Source: Kribbella voronezhensis (GTDB lineage: Bacteria; Actinomycetota; Actinomycetes; Propionibacteriales; Kribbellaceae). From it: a stretch of DNA of 64,000 bases. Positions within the stretch are counted from its first letter, which is position 1. Each line of letters begins with the position of its first letter. Below the pieces are notes generated by a model. That model was not told where the DNA came from, searched no databases, and worked only from the letters and a program-made list of their open reading frames with translations. A program made the translations under genes and the position numbers. Below are positions 24,752 through 34,005 of this stretch, piece by piece. The stretch spans positions 1,661,154-1,725,153 of the forward strand of contig NZ_SOCE01000001.1 in assembly GCF_004365175.1 (NCBI RefSeq), in the 5' to 3' direction.

Positions 24752-25966
24752 ATGGGTTCGAGAACAGCAAAGATCAGAATCGCCGTCCTTGCCGCCGTGC
24801 TGGCGACCGCCGTCGCGGTCCCTGCCTTGACGGACAAGGCATCGGCCGGCACCAGTGCGCAGACGTCGAGCGCTTCGCAGATCGTGGCCGATCTGGGCGC
24901 CGGCTGGAACCTGGGAAACCAGCTGGAGGCCAACTCCAACGGGTATCCCAGCGAAACGGCTTGGGGTAATCCGACCGTGACACAGGCCCTCATCGACAAG
25001 GTGCAGGCAGCCGGCTTCAAATCGATCCGGATTCCCGTCTCCTATCTGAAGAACATCGGCGCCGGCCCGAACTACGCGATCAACTCCACCTGGCTGAACA
25101 GGGTCCAGCAAGTCGTCAACTACGCCTACTACCGTGGCATGCACGTCATGATCAACCTGCACGGCGACGGCTACAAGTCCGTCACCGGCTCCTGGCTGAT
25201 CTGTGACGCCTCGGACCAGACGACGATCAAGGCCAAGTACGCCAAGGTCTGGCAGCAGATCGCGTACCGGTTCCAGAACTACGACCAGCGACTGATCCTG
25301 GAATCGATGAACGAGGAATTCGACGGCCAGTACGGCAACCCGACCCAGCCGTGCTACTCGAACATCAACGCCTACAACCAGCTCTTCGTCGACACCGTCC
25401 GGAAGACCGGCGGCAACAACAGTTCGAGATGGCTGCTGGTCCCGGGCTGGAACACCAACATCGACTACACCGCGGGGAACTACGGCTTCAAGCTGCCGAC
25501 CGACCAGTACCGGTCCTCCAGCATCCCCAGCACCGAACAACGCATCATGATCTCCGTGCACTACTACGCGCCCTGGGACTTCGCCGGCGAGGAAAGCGGC
25601 AACATCACCCAATGGGGCCGCAACGCCACCAACCCCGCCAAGAGGTCGACCTGGGGCCAGGAAGACTACCTCGACGCGCAACTGAAGCTGATGTACGACA
25701 AGTTCGGCAGCCACGGGTATCCGGTGGTCGTCGGCGAGTACGGCTCGATCGACAAGACGTCGTACGACGGATCCAACAACCGGTATCGCGCGGACTTCGC
25801 CCGCGCCGTCACGGCTACCGCGAAGAAGTACGGCGCGGCGACCGTCTACTGGGACAACGGTGCGAACGGCCGGTACGGTTTCGGTCTGTTCAACCGCAGC
25901 TCGAACACGATCACCCAGCAGGGCATCATCGACGCCATCAAGACCGGCGTCGCCACTGCCAAGTAG
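24752..25966 (+). CDS. GH5 family endoglucanase-like secreted enzyme
   Basis: A 404-residue GH5 enzyme with a Sec signal to about residue 32. GAGWNLGNQLEA at the mature start, acid/base Glu in ESMNEEF and nucleophile Glu in VVVGEYGS mark the catalytic barrel. There is no binding module. Cellulase, mannanase or xyloglucanase activity are all possible; resemblance to GH5 endoglucanases with the LGNxxEA start is closest. ATG 24752 has GGAAGTGAG upstream at 7 bases; GTG 24740 would sit on the ribosome site. A strong hairpin follows the stop. Confidence 0.88.
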   Translation: MGSRTAKIRIAVLAAVLATAVAVPALTDKASAGTSAQTSSASQIVADLGAGWNLGNQLEANSNGYPSETAWGNPTVTQALIDKVQAAGFKSIRIPVSYLKNIGAGPNYAINSTWLNRVQQVVNYAYYRGMHVMINLHGDGYKSVTGSWLICDASDQTTIKAKYAKVWQQIAYRFQNYDQRLILESMNEEFDGQYGNPTQPCYSNINAYNQLFVDTVRKTGGNNSSRWLLVPGWNTNIDYTAGNYGFKLPTDQYRSSSIPSTEQRIMISVHYYAPWDFAGEESGNITQWGRNATNPAKRSTWGQEDYLDAQLKLMYDKFGSHGYPVVVGEYGSIDKTSYDGSNNRYRADFARAVTATAKKYGAATVYWDNGANGRYGFGLFNRSSNTITQQGIIDAIKTGVATAK

Positions 25967-25991
25967 CTTGCCGTCCAGCACCCAGCTGAAA

Positions 25992-26022
25992 GAGCCCCGC
26001 CTGCTGATTGCAGGCGGGGCTC
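25992..26022. terminator. Bidirectional terminator hairpin after GH5
   Basis: GAGCCCCGCCTGC, a 5-base loop, then GCAGGCGGGGCTC: a perfect 13-bp stem, followed by GTTGGTTT. It lies between the convergent GH5 and double-esterase genes and could serve both. Confidence 0.85.
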
Positions 26023-26045
26023 GTTGGTTTCAGCCTCACGTAACC

Positions 26046-27863
26046 CTATTTCAGGTAGGCCGAGAGGGGAATCTGCTGGTCTCGCAGGGCTTTGGCGACA
26101 ACGCCGGCGATCTGCCGTGCACCCGCCGCCTCGAAGTGGGTGTGGTCGTTGCAGAAGAACGCACCCACCGGCCCCGACCTGTAGTCGCCGTTGTTCGGGC
26201 AGAAATGAAGGGTGTTGTAGAGCGTGTAGCTGAGCCGGTGCAGGTCCACGACCGGCACCTGGTTGGCGCTGGCGGCGGAGTTCGTCTCACTGATGAAGCC
26301 GCGGTTGCCCACAGCCGTACTGCCGGAGCAGGTGATCGCGGCGACCGGGGTCAGCAGGATCGGATGAACACCGCGAGCCTTGGCAGCGCTCGCCATCACG
26401 CCGAGCAGTTCCCGGTAGCGGGCCGAACCCACGTGCCGCGGGCAGTTCCTGTCCCCGTCGTTGATCCCGAACTGGATGACCAGGTAGTCGCCGGCCTTCA
26501 TACCGTTCGTCGCATCCAGCATCGCCCGCCAGCGCGAGGAGTAGGTGGCCGGACTGACCACACACTCCCCGGCCGAGTTCATCCTGGTGGTGACATTCGG
26601 GTCGTACAACCAGGTCTGGATGCTCCGGCCGGCGACGGCGCTGTTCTTGACGGTGACGTTCGCGTTGAAGTACTGGGCGAACTGGCTGCCCCACCCGACC
26701 GGACAGGTCGCGCCTGCCGACGGCGCCGCCATGGTGGAGTCGCCGGCCATCCACACGGTGACCGGTGCTTGCGCTGACGGTGCCGCCGCGGTTGCCGTCG
26801 GCGAGGAGCAGCCGGTCTGGTCGAACTGGAGATAGCCGGCCAGGATCGGTGTCAGCCGCTGTGAGATCTTCACGTGACCGGCCTCGGTGGGATGGACGTT
26901 GTCGCTCGTGTCGGTGGCCGGATTGATCCACCCGGTGGTGTCGACGAAGTGGACCCTGCCGTCCCCGGCGGCGGTGCGGGCCGCGACGGCGTTGCGGGTC
27001 TCCGGCACGTAGCGGTTGCGGAAGGTGCCCATGGCAAAGATCTGCGCGCTGGGATAGGCGCGCCGGACGCGCTCGAGCATGACGACGTAGCTCTGCTGGA
27101 ATTTCGTCGTCGACACGCCGTGCCCGACGTCGTTGGTGCCGAGGTTGATCACGACCGCGGACGCCTGATAGGTGGAGAAGTTCCAGTCGTCGGTGCTCAC
27201 CCAGGCCGAGGACCGGCGGAACCAGTCCATCATTCCGTAGCAGTCCTGGCTGACCAGGCAGGCGCCACCCTGCGCGACCTGGGTGTGGCCGGCCTTCAGC
27301 GCCTCGCCGGTGAGCCATGGGTAAGCGGTGAAGGGCCGGTTGGCGTTCGGCTGGCCGACGGTGATCGAGTCGCCGATGAACTCGACGAGCTTCGGCGGCC
27401 TGCTGATCGGTACGGTCTGTGCGCCGCCGGCCAGCACGAGTCCGCCGAAGACCGGGTCGCCGGTGTAGGAACCGGCCCGTTCCCGATAGCCGATCCGGAT
27501 CGTGTGCGAGGTTCCCGACAGGCCGGTGGCGAGAGTGACCGTGCCGGAGACGTTGCGCCGCCATTGCGGCGGCTTGTGGTCGATGGAGTAGTACAGGTCG
27601 ATCGTGTTGCGTTGCCGTACGCCGATGGAGCTGCCGGTGAAGCCGGTCTCGACATACCCACCGGCCCAGCCCATCGAGTACCAGGACGCATTCGACTTGT
27701 TCCAGCGCCCGTAGTACTGCAGGTTCGAGTCATCCGGCCGCCCGTTGCCGGCCGCAACGGTCTCGGCTGCGGCCGGGTTCGCGGTCGACTGCGCTGCCGC
27801 GGGCGGCATGATGCCCATTCCGGTGATCAAAGTGACGGCGACGAAGGCCGTTCTGAGTTTCAT
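26046..27863 (-). CDS. Double SGNH esterase: CE2-like domain fused to CE12-like rhamnogalacturonan acetylesterase
   Basis: A 605-residue secreted protein with two hydrolase units. After the signal (to about 24), a jelly-roll at about 40-150 and an SGNH domain at about 160-345 (FIGDSITVG, NLGTNDVGHG, DNVHPTEAGH) match CE2-type acetylesterases. A Thr/Ala/Pro linker at about 350-370 leads to a second SGNH domain with AGDSTMAAP, GWGSQFAQY, QFGINDGDRNCP and NDHTHFEAAGA, as in CE12. Both have complete Ser, Asp and His. It would remove acetyl groups from pectin or arabinogalactan. ATG 27863 overlaps the GH53 stop as ATGA; last gene of the operon. Confidence 0.88.
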   Translation of the reverse strand: MKLRTAFVAVTLITGMGIMPPAAAQSTANPAAAETVAAGNGRPDDSNLQYYGRWNKSNASWYSMGWAGGYVETGFTGSSIGVRQRNTIDLYYSIDHKPPQWRRNVSGTVTLATGLSGTSHTIRIGYRERAGSYTGDPVFGGLVLAGGAQTVPISRPPKLVEFIGDSITVGQPNANRPFTAYPWLTGEALKAGHTQVAQGGACLVSQDCYGMMDWFRRSSAWVSTDDWNFSTYQASAVVINLGTNDVGHGVSTTKFQQSYVVMLERVRRAYPSAQIFAMGTFRNRYVPETRNAVAARTAAGDGRVHFVDTTGWINPATDTSDNVHPTEAGHVKISQRLTPILAGYLQFDQTGCSSPTATAAAPSAQAPVTVWMAGDSTMAAPSAGATCPVGWGSQFAQYFNANVTVKNSAVAGRSIQTWLYDPNVTTRMNSAGECVVSPATYSSRWRAMLDATNGMKAGDYLVIQFGINDGDRNCPRHVGSARYRELLGVMASAAKARGVHPILLTPVAAITCSGSTAVGNRGFISETNSAASANQVPVVDLHRLSYTLYNTLHFCPNNGDYRSGPVGAFFCNDHTHFEAAGARQIAGVVAKALRDQQIPLSAYLK

Positions 27864-29755
27864 CGGTGCACTCCCTTGACGATGTCGACGACGGCGGTCA
27901 CCGGTCCGTGGTCGGTCAGGCCGGACACAGTCACCTGGCCCGGAGCATCGGTGGCGCCGGGTGGTAGCGCCTGCCAGCGGACGGCGACGTCGGTGAGCTT
28001 CCTGCCCGCGATGGTGAGAACCCGCACGGTGGCAGGCAGTGCCGCCCGGGTGCCGACGACGGTGGTGGCAAAAACGGTGTCTTCGAGAACGTGCCTGGCT
28101 CGGCTCGCGTTGTACACGTTGATCGACGCGTACGGTTCCCAGGTGTTCGGCAGTCCTGGCACCGCCCGGAACATGGCCTGGTAGCTCGCGGGCTCCCAGG
28201 TCAGGACGCCGCTCCCCCGGTTCCCGACGACGTCGTTGGCAGCCTGGAAGACGCGCTGGATCGCATCCGCCTGGCCCTGGACGGTCTGCGGGAACGGTGA
28301 GTTCGGCTGTGGCGTGTCGCCGCCCGACGCGGGGTAGGCGGTCTCGGCGACCTCGAGCTCGTACTGCGGGTAGGTGGTCGCCATCGTGTGCAGATTCACC
28401 TCGAGGTCCTCGAGCGTGCCGTGCCACTGCGGGTAGTAGGAGATCGCCAGGACGTCGGGGCGCTGGCCCTTGGCCTTCACCCGGGTCAGGAACTGGTGCC
28501 AGAACTCCATGGTCTTGGCCAACCGTCCCTTGTCGACGACGACGTGGATCTCCACCTTGGTCCGCGGCGACGCGTCCCGGACGGCCTTGATCCCGGAGGC
28601 CGCCAGCGTCGTGAACCGGTCCCAGGACTCGTTGTAGAGCCGTTGCTCGATGGGATCCGTCGACCCCCAGTACTGCCAGAGCAGACCACCGCCGGGCTTC
28701 GACTGGTAGATCGCGGCCTGGTCGACGAAGTACGGCGGACTCGTCGTACCGATGGCGGCGGCTTCGCTCCCGTACAGGAAGCCGTTGACGATCTCGTTGC
28801 CAACAGCAACCTTGTCGGGTGTGATGCCCTGTTTCACCAGCCGGCGCAGGTAGCCGGCCGTGAAGTCGTACACGGAACGATTGAGGTCGTTGAAGTCCAG
28901 TCGGGCCCAGGCTCGTGGTTTGGGCTGCTTACTAGGGTCAGCCCAGGAGTCGGCGTAGTGGAAGTCGATGCCGAGGCCCATTCCCCGCTGCTTGACCCAC
29001 CGGGCTGATTCCAGCGAACGATCGGGGCCCTGGCGCGGGACCGCGGTCGGCTCGCCGGTGCTCTCGGCCCGCGGTTCGTTCCAGATCCGGAGCCGGGCGA
29101 ACTGCATGCCGCGATCCTTGGCGACGTCGAGGAGTCGCGGACCGGCGCCACGGTCGGCGCCGAGCGGGTCGACCCAGTAGTCCCGGGTCTGGAAGTCGTC
29201 CACCGAGGACAGGTCGGCGCCGAGAACGAGATCGTCGCGCAGGTAGTTGAAGACCTGGAGTTCGCTGACACCGACCTTCGCGCCCCCGGGGAGCGCGTCG
29301 ACCGCGAGCCGGACGAAGCGCGTGCGTGGCCGGGTGAACAGCTCCACGGCTCCTCGCGACCGGACGCGGTTGTGCGACCGGTCGGCGATCCGGGTCCACC
29401 GGCCGCCGTCGGACGACGCCTCGACGACGTACCGGTGGACGCCAGGGTCGGCGAAGACGACCCGCACCTTGCGCAGGTTGTCGTAGGCGCCACCGAGATC
29501 GACGGTCAGCCGTTGCCGGCCCGGCGCGGCGGCGAACCAGGAAGTCGCCGGGTCGCCGTCGATGGCCCGCCCGGCCATGGACGAGTTGCTGGTCGCGGTG
29601 GCCGAGGCCCAGAACTTCGCCGCGACATTGCTCTCGATCGGATGGATGTCCGCCGTACCGGAGACGGCCTGCGCTGGGCCGGCAGGCACCTGCGCCGCAC
29701 CCAGCACGATGGCGAATCCGGTCACGGCCGCCGCGGCCTTCTGTCTGCTACCCAT
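27860..29755 (-). CDS. GH53 endo-beta-1,4-galactanase with N-terminal F5/8-type domain
   Basis: A 631-residue secreted enzyme. A signal peptide to about residue 31 is followed by a discoidin/CBM32-like beta-sandwich (about 40-172: SNSSMAGRAIDGDPATSWFA, VDLGGAYDNLRKVRVVFAD). The GH53 barrel spans about 175-520 with acid/base Glu in VAVGNEIVNGF and nucleophile in ELEVAETAYP. A C-terminal Ig-like domain (about 545-631) follows. It cuts beta-1,4-galactan side chains of rhamnogalacturonan I. ATG 29755 starts 1 base after the CE12-PL11 stop region, so translation is coupled. Confidence 0.92.
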   Translation of the reverse strand: MGSRQKAAAAVTGFAIVLGAAQVPAGPAQAVSGTADIHPIESNVAAKFWASATATSNSSMAGRAIDGDPATSWFAAAPGRQRLTVDLGGAYDNLRKVRVVFADPGVHRYVVEASSDGGRWTRIADRSHNRVRSRGAVELFTRPRTRFVRLAVDALPGGAKVGVSELQVFNYLRDDLVLGADLSSVDDFQTRDYWVDPLGADRGAGPRLLDVAKDRGMQFARLRIWNEPRAESTGEPTAVPRQGPDRSLESARWVKQRGMGLGIDFHYADSWADPSKQPKPRAWARLDFNDLNRSVYDFTAGYLRRLVKQGITPDKVAVGNEIVNGFLYGSEAAAIGTTSPPYFVDQAAIYQSKPGGGLLWQYWGSTDPIEQRLYNESWDRFTTLAASGIKAVRDASPRTKVEIHVVVDKGRLAKTMEFWHQFLTRVKAKGQRPDVLAISYYPQWHGTLEDLEVNLHTMATTYPQYELEVAETAYPASGGDTPQPNSPFPQTVQGQADAIQRVFQAANDVVGNRGSGVLTWEPASYQAMFRAVPGLPNTWEPYASINVYNASRARHVLEDTVFATTVVGTRAALPATVRVLTIAGRKLTDVAVRWQALPPGATDAPGQVTVSGLTDHGPVTAVVDIVKGVHR

Positions 29756-29756
29756 G

Positions 29757-32597
29757 TCAGCGGCCCATCGCGAAGCTGGGGTGTGGGGGCTGGTTGTAGC
29801 CGGTGTTCTGCCAGGCGACGGCCAGGCGGTACTGGCGGTCCTGCATCAGCGACGGGTGACTGATGCTCGTGGTGTCGGTGGTGGAGTAGATCCGCAGGGC
29901 CCGGTTGTCCGACGTACGCCAGATCACTTCCTCCCTCCAGTCGCCGAACAGGTCGGCCGACAGAGCGGGGGTCGACTTCGTGCCGTTGTTGGCCACGACG
30001 CCGGAGCCGGTCAGGAGGCGGGTGTCTCCACCCGTGCCGTACTTGTCGATGTGCGTGCCGTCGAGCAGTTCGCGTTGTGCGTCGCCGTCCCACCAGATGA
30101 CGAAGTTGATGGAGCCCGGCTTGCGGGCCGCGACCTGGCTTCCGTTGGTGGCACTGCGCAGGCCACCGACCGCGGCGGACCAGGCTTCCGCGCCCGGGTT
30201 GCCCGCCCAGATGTCCTCGGCCACCGCGCGTCCGTTGTCGCAACCGCACGACGGAGCGCTCCACAGGATCTGGCCGGTGCGTGCGTCACCCATCCAGTGC
30301 GCCACCTCGCTGGTCGTCTCCGAAGGCTTGAACACCTCCAGGCCCGGACGGGACGGGATGAAGTCGCCGACGTGGTACGCGTCGCCGTGGTGGGTGTTGT
30401 TCTGCCACAGGCCGCGCCCGTTGTCGTCGATCGCCATCGAGCCGTACAGCACCTCGTCGCGGCCGTCGGAGTCCACGTCCGCGATGGACAGGTTGTGATT
30501 GCCCTTGCCTGTCCACTGACTGCCCGCCGTGTTGGAGTCGAAGATCCAGCGCTGGGTCAGCGCTCCGTTGCGGAAGTCCCAGGCGGTGATGACGGAACGG
30601 GTGTAGTAGCCGCGGGCCATGACGATGCTGGGTCGCGAGCCGTCCAGGTAGGCGGTCGCTGCCAGGAAGCGGTCGACGCGGTTGCCGTAGTTGTCACCCC
30701 ACGACGACACGGTTCCGCGCGGCGGCTGAAAGTTGGCGGTCGCGAGCACGGCACCGTCCGTACCGCGGAACACCGACAAGTACTCCGGTCCGCTGAGGAC
30801 ATAACCGGACGAGTTGCGATGGTCGGCGCTCGCATTGCCGATCACCTGCCCGGTACCGGACCTCGTACCGTCACCGGTCTTCACGGCGACCTCGGCGCGG
30901 CCGTCACCGTCGTAGTCGTAGACCTGGAACTGGGTGTAGTGCGCACCGGCCCGGATGTTGCGGCCGAGGTCGATCCGCCACAATCGCGTCCCGTTCAGCT
31001 TGTACGCGTCCAGATAGACGTTGCCGGTATAGCCGGCTTGGGAGTTGTCGTGAGCGTTGGTCGGGTCCCACTTCACGACGATCTCGTACTCGCCGTCACC
31101 GTCCAGATCGCCGACGCTGGTGTCGTTGGCGGTGTAGGTGTAGCTCTCACCGGACGGTGTCTTGCCGCCGGCCGGCATCTGCAACGGCACGTCCCGGCTG
31201 CTTGCGGTTGCACCGGCAACGCTGTTGAGGGTCAGCGAATCGTCACCAGCAGACTTCGCCTGCCGCTCGACCCCACCGACCACAGCCCGTACGACGTACT
31301 TCGCGCCCGCGGCGCCGGCGGCATCCTGGTAGCTGGTCGGACCGGTGACCGGTGTCTTGGTCAGCAACGTGCCATCGCGGTAGACGTTGAAAGCGACACC
31401 CGCCGGGTCGTCGGCGAGCAGCCGCCAGCTCACGCGATTGCCCCTGGCCGTGTGCACACTGATCACACCGCGATTCAGCTTCTCCAGTTGAGGTTTCGCC
31501 GGCTGAGCAGCAACTGCAGGTGCGCTCGCCACTGTGTTCGGCCGCAGGTAGCCGACCAGCGACAAGTTGAGCTCGCGGACACCCTGGACGACGAGACCGG
31601 CCATCTGAGTCGCGCCGTACACCGAGAAGTGGGTGTTGTCGCCCGCTTCTCTGGTGAGGTACAGCTGCTGGGATGCTGTCGGGCCCAGTGACTCGACGAG
31701 CGCCTTGCTCTTGGCGGTCAGGTCGATCACCGGGACGCTCGCAGTCTTGCCGAGGGCCCGGATCACCGCGGGCAGGTCCACGCCGCGACTGTTGATGTGC
31801 AACGCGGTCCCGGTCAGCCGGGTGCCGCTGAACAACCGGCGTACCGGCGGTGTCACCAGCACCGGCGTCCCGCCGCGCTCGCGGACGCCGTTGACCATCT
31901 TCGTGAGGTTGTCCCGGAAAGTGGTCGCGGTGGTGTCCTTGTCGTTGTGCCCGAACTGGATCAGGACCAGATCCTTGCTCTTGATCAGCGGCTTCATCTT
32001 CGGGAACAGCGCACTGTTGGCCAGGAAGCTGCCCGAGCTCTCGCCGGAGTCCGCGTAGTTCGCGACCACGGCGCCGTTGCGAATGCTGGTCGGCAGGCGC
32101 TGGCCCCAGCCGGTGTACGGCGCGGTCGGCTGATCGCAGACGGTCGAGTCGCCGGCCAGGTACACCACCAGCGGAGAGACGGCCGGCTTGACTGTCAGCG
32201 AGCCGATCGCGGGTGCGGTGCCGTCGAAGGTGATGCTCAAGCCTGAGGTCCCGGTGCCGCCCTGGCCGGTGGGCTGACCTTCAGGGTTTCGGACGTTGAC
32301 CGTCGACGTACTGCGGATCACCTGGCCCGCGCTGGTCGAGACCGCCGTCAGCATCTGCCGGCGCGCCTCCACCCACATGGCGGCGTTGGCGGCCCGGGTC
32401 GAAGAGCCGAGATCGACGGTGACGTCATAGTTGCCGGGGGCAACATCGAAGTGACAGCGGATCGGCGCCGTTCCCGAACACCCCGTCGGCAACGCGGTCG
32501 GTGCCGTCTGTGCTGTTGGTGCGGCCACGCCCGGCAGCGGGCCCAGGGCAGCGGCGGTCAGCGCCGAGGTGAGGATCATGATGCGAGTGAGTTTCAT
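29757..32597 (-). CDS. CE12-PL11 fusion: rhamnogalacturonan acetylesterase plus rhamnogalacturonan lyase
   Basis: A 946-residue secreted protein joining two activities on one substrate. After the signal (to about 30) comes a beta-sandwich of about 110 residues (CHFDVAPGNYDVTVDLG). The SGNH esterase at about 165-345 has VYLAGDSTVCDQP, GWGQRLP, QFGHNDKD and DNTHFSVYGA, as in CE12. After a short linker, the PL11 eight-bladed propeller runs from about 368 (LEKLNRGVISVHTARGNRVS) to 946 with repeated calcium-site motifs such as DLDGDGEYEIVVKWD and DYDGDGRAEVAVKTGDG. It should deacetylate and then split the Rha-GalA backbone. Second gene of the operon, 12 bases after the first GH53. Confidence 0.92.
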   Translation of the reverse strand: MKLTRIMILTSALTAAALGPLPGVAAPTAQTAPTALPTGCSGTAPIRCHFDVAPGNYDVTVDLGSSTRAANAAMWVEARRQMLTAVSTSAGQVIRSTSTVNVRNPEGQPTGQGGTGTSGLSITFDGTAPAIGSLTVKPAVSPLVVYLAGDSTVCDQPTAPYTGWGQRLPTSIRNGAVVANYADSGESSGSFLANSALFPKMKPLIKSKDLVLIQFGHNDKDTTATTFRDNLTKMVNGVRERGGTPVLVTPPVRRLFSGTRLTGTALHINSRGVDLPAVIRALGKTASVPVIDLTAKSKALVESLGPTASQQLYLTREAGDNTHFSVYGATQMAGLVVQGVRELNLSLVGYLRPNTVASAPAVAAQPAKPQLEKLNRGVISVHTARGNRVSWRLLADDPAGVAFNVYRDGTLLTKTPVTGPTSYQDAAGAAGAKYVVRAVVGGVERQAKSAGDDSLTLNSVAGATASSRDVPLQMPAGGKTPSGESYTYTANDTSVGDLDGDGEYEIVVKWDPTNAHDNSQAGYTGNVYLDAYKLNGTRLWRIDLGRNIRAGAHYTQFQVYDYDGDGRAEVAVKTGDGTRSGTGQVIGNASADHRNSSGYVLSGPEYLSVFRGTDGAVLATANFQPPRGTVSSWGDNYGNRVDRFLAATAYLDGSRPSIVMARGYYTRSVITAWDFRNGALTQRWIFDSNTAGSQWTGKGNHNLSIADVDSDGRDEVLYGSMAIDDNGRGLWQNNTHHGDAYHVGDFIPSRPGLEVFKPSETTSEVAHWMGDARTGQILWSAPSCGCDNGRAVAEDIWAGNPGAEAWSAAVGGLRSATNGSQVAARKPGSINFVIWWDGDAQRELLDGTHIDKYGTGGDTRLLTGSGVVANNGTKSTPALSADLFGDWREEVIWRTSDNRALRIYSTTDTTSISHPSLMQDRQYRLAVAWQNTGYNQPPHPSFAMGR

Positions 32598-32609
32598 GGC
32601 TTCTCCCGG

Positions 32610-33677
32610 CTAGACGTTCAGGAATCCGTCGAGGGCGGCGGTCGGCCGTCTGGTGCCGGAGCTCCAGGCGGTCATGGTGTAGCCGGTGAAGGGCGAGTAG
32701 CCCTCGGGCTCCCAGTAGAAGGTGCCGAGGCCACCGAAGCCCTTGATGCCGGTGGCGAACTGATGCAGCGCGTCCCGGGTCTGGGTCGCCCTGTCCACGG
32801 GTCCGCCGAACTCGACCTGCATGATCGGTTTGCCGTAGGTGGACTGGATGGTCCGCATGTTGCCCAGGATCGGCGCCACGTTGCTGCCGCCGGCGTACGA
32901 CGAAAGGCCGGTGACGTCCCACTTGCCCCCGTTGCCGCGGTAGGCATTCATGAACGTGCGAATGCTGTCCATCTTCTGTGGCTGAGCCAGATGGATCATC
33001 ACCGGTGTGGTCGGGAAGATCTGCTTCGACGCGTCGTAGGCCGCGTTCAGCAGGCCGGTCATCTGGCCGGGCTTGCTGACGCTGCCGACCGGGTGACAGA
33101 TCCCGGAGTTCTGCTCGTTGCCGATCTTCACCCAGCCTGGCGTCACGCCGGCGGACTTGATGACGTTCAGCGAGGTGGAGACATAGCTGCGCAGAGCGCT
33201 CAGCATCTGGCTGTAGGACATGTTCGCCCACGCCTTGGGTGGATTCTGCACGCCGACCGAGTTCCAGGTGTCGCCGAAGTGGAACCCGAGCAGGACCTGC
33301 AGACCGGCATCGCGGCAGCGCGCGGCCATCTTCGCGGTCTCCTGGATACTGCAATGCCCGTTGGCGGGATCGCTGGACGGATTCACCCACGTGCGCAGGC
33401 TGATCGCGCCGATCCCGTAGCTCTTCAAGATCGTGAACAGGTCCTGGCGCTGCCCGGCCTTGTTGTTCCAGTAGTAGCCGTGCGCCTCCATCTGCGGCAT
33501 CCAGCTGATGTCCGCGCCCTTCACGAAGGTGGCGTCCGTGGTCGCTTCGGCCAGGCTGCCGACGCCGAGCGCAAGGGCGCCGGCGCCGGCGGCCGCACCG
33601 GCCAGCAAGGTGCGTCGGGAGATCCCTGGCGGGGCGCTGATGATGGGTTGTGCTGGTTCGTGGTCACTTCTCGACAT
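32610..33677 (-). CDS. GH53 endo-beta-1,4-galactanase, single domain
   Basis: A 355-residue enzyme with a twin-arginine signal (SRRTLLAGAAAGAGALALG). The GH53 barrel begins FVKGADISWMPQMEAHG; acid/base Glu is in VKIGNEQNSG and nucleophile in MQVEFGGP. Unlike the second GH53 in the operon it has no accessory domain and uses TAT rather than Sec export. It is the first gene of the rhamnogalacturonan I operon, with AGGAAGAGG upstream of ATG 33677 and a pair of LacI-type sites beyond. Confidence 0.92.
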   Translation of the reverse strand: MSRSDHEPAQPIISAPPGISRRTLLAGAAAGAGALALGVGSLAEATTDATFVKGADISWMPQMEAHGYYWNNKAGQRQDLFTILKSYGIGAISLRTWVNPSSDPANGHCSIQETAKMAARCRDAGLQVLLGFHFGDTWNSVGVQNPPKAWANMSYSQMLSALRSYVSTSLNVIKSAGVTPGWVKIGNEQNSGICHPVGSVSKPGQMTGLLNAAYDASKQIFPTTPVMIHLAQPQKMDSIRTFMNAYRGNGGKWDVTGLSSYAGGSNVAPILGNMRTIQSTYGKPIMQVEFGGPVDRATQTRDALHQFATGIKGFGGLGTFYWEPEGYSPFTGYTMTAWSSGTRRPTAALDGFLNV

Positions 33678-33741
33678 GGGGCGGTACCTCTTCCTGGGGG
33701 CGGAGGGAAGAGCGCTAGCGAGATCGGGCTTTACTGGTGCC

Positions 33742-33755
33742 TGTGAACGCGCACA
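33742..33755. promoter_or_regulatory. LacI-type operator C1 (pair C)
   Basis: TGTGAACGCGCACA, 64 bases upstream of the first GH53 gene. It is 88 bp centre to centre from C2. On the minus strand TTGCGC...TATGCG between the two sites is a possible weak promoter. Confidence 0.7.
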
Positions 33756-33828
33756 CGCTCCGCAATCGCATAATCACCATGATGAAAGCGCAAGTTCACT
33801 GACCTGACAAGGCTTTGTGGTCGCAAAT

Positions 33829-33844
33829 CTGTGCACGTGCACAG
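33829..33844. promoter_or_regulatory. LacI-type operator C2 (pair C)
   Basis: CTGTGCACGTGCACAG is a perfect 16-base palindrome and the best example of the motif in the window. It lies in the 328-base divergent region between the rhamnogalacturonan I operon and the LacI gene at 34006. The rest of that region holds site C1, the likely promoters and no convincing open frame. Confidence 0.8.
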
Positions 33845-33992
33845 GGGCTTGCGAGATGGTTTGATCCACGCTAATTTGTTTGGCTCCCATCCCAACTAAC
33901 CCGTCGCCCGAGTCGCTTCGAGGTGGCGGACAGGCTGGTCGGGACGCCCGTGGCCGCGCCGTCGTCGCCGTCCCGAGTCAGTGCCGCGACAC

Positions 33993-33998
33993 TAGACT
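33993..33998 (+). promoter_or_regulatory. -10 element for a probably leaderless LacI transcript
   Basis: TAGACT fits the actinobacterial TAnnnT -10 consensus and lies 7 bases before GTG 34006. No Shine-Dalgarno sequence precedes that GTG, so transcription starting at the GTG itself is likely. Confidence 0.5.
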
Positions 33999-34005
33999 CG
34001 CCAGG

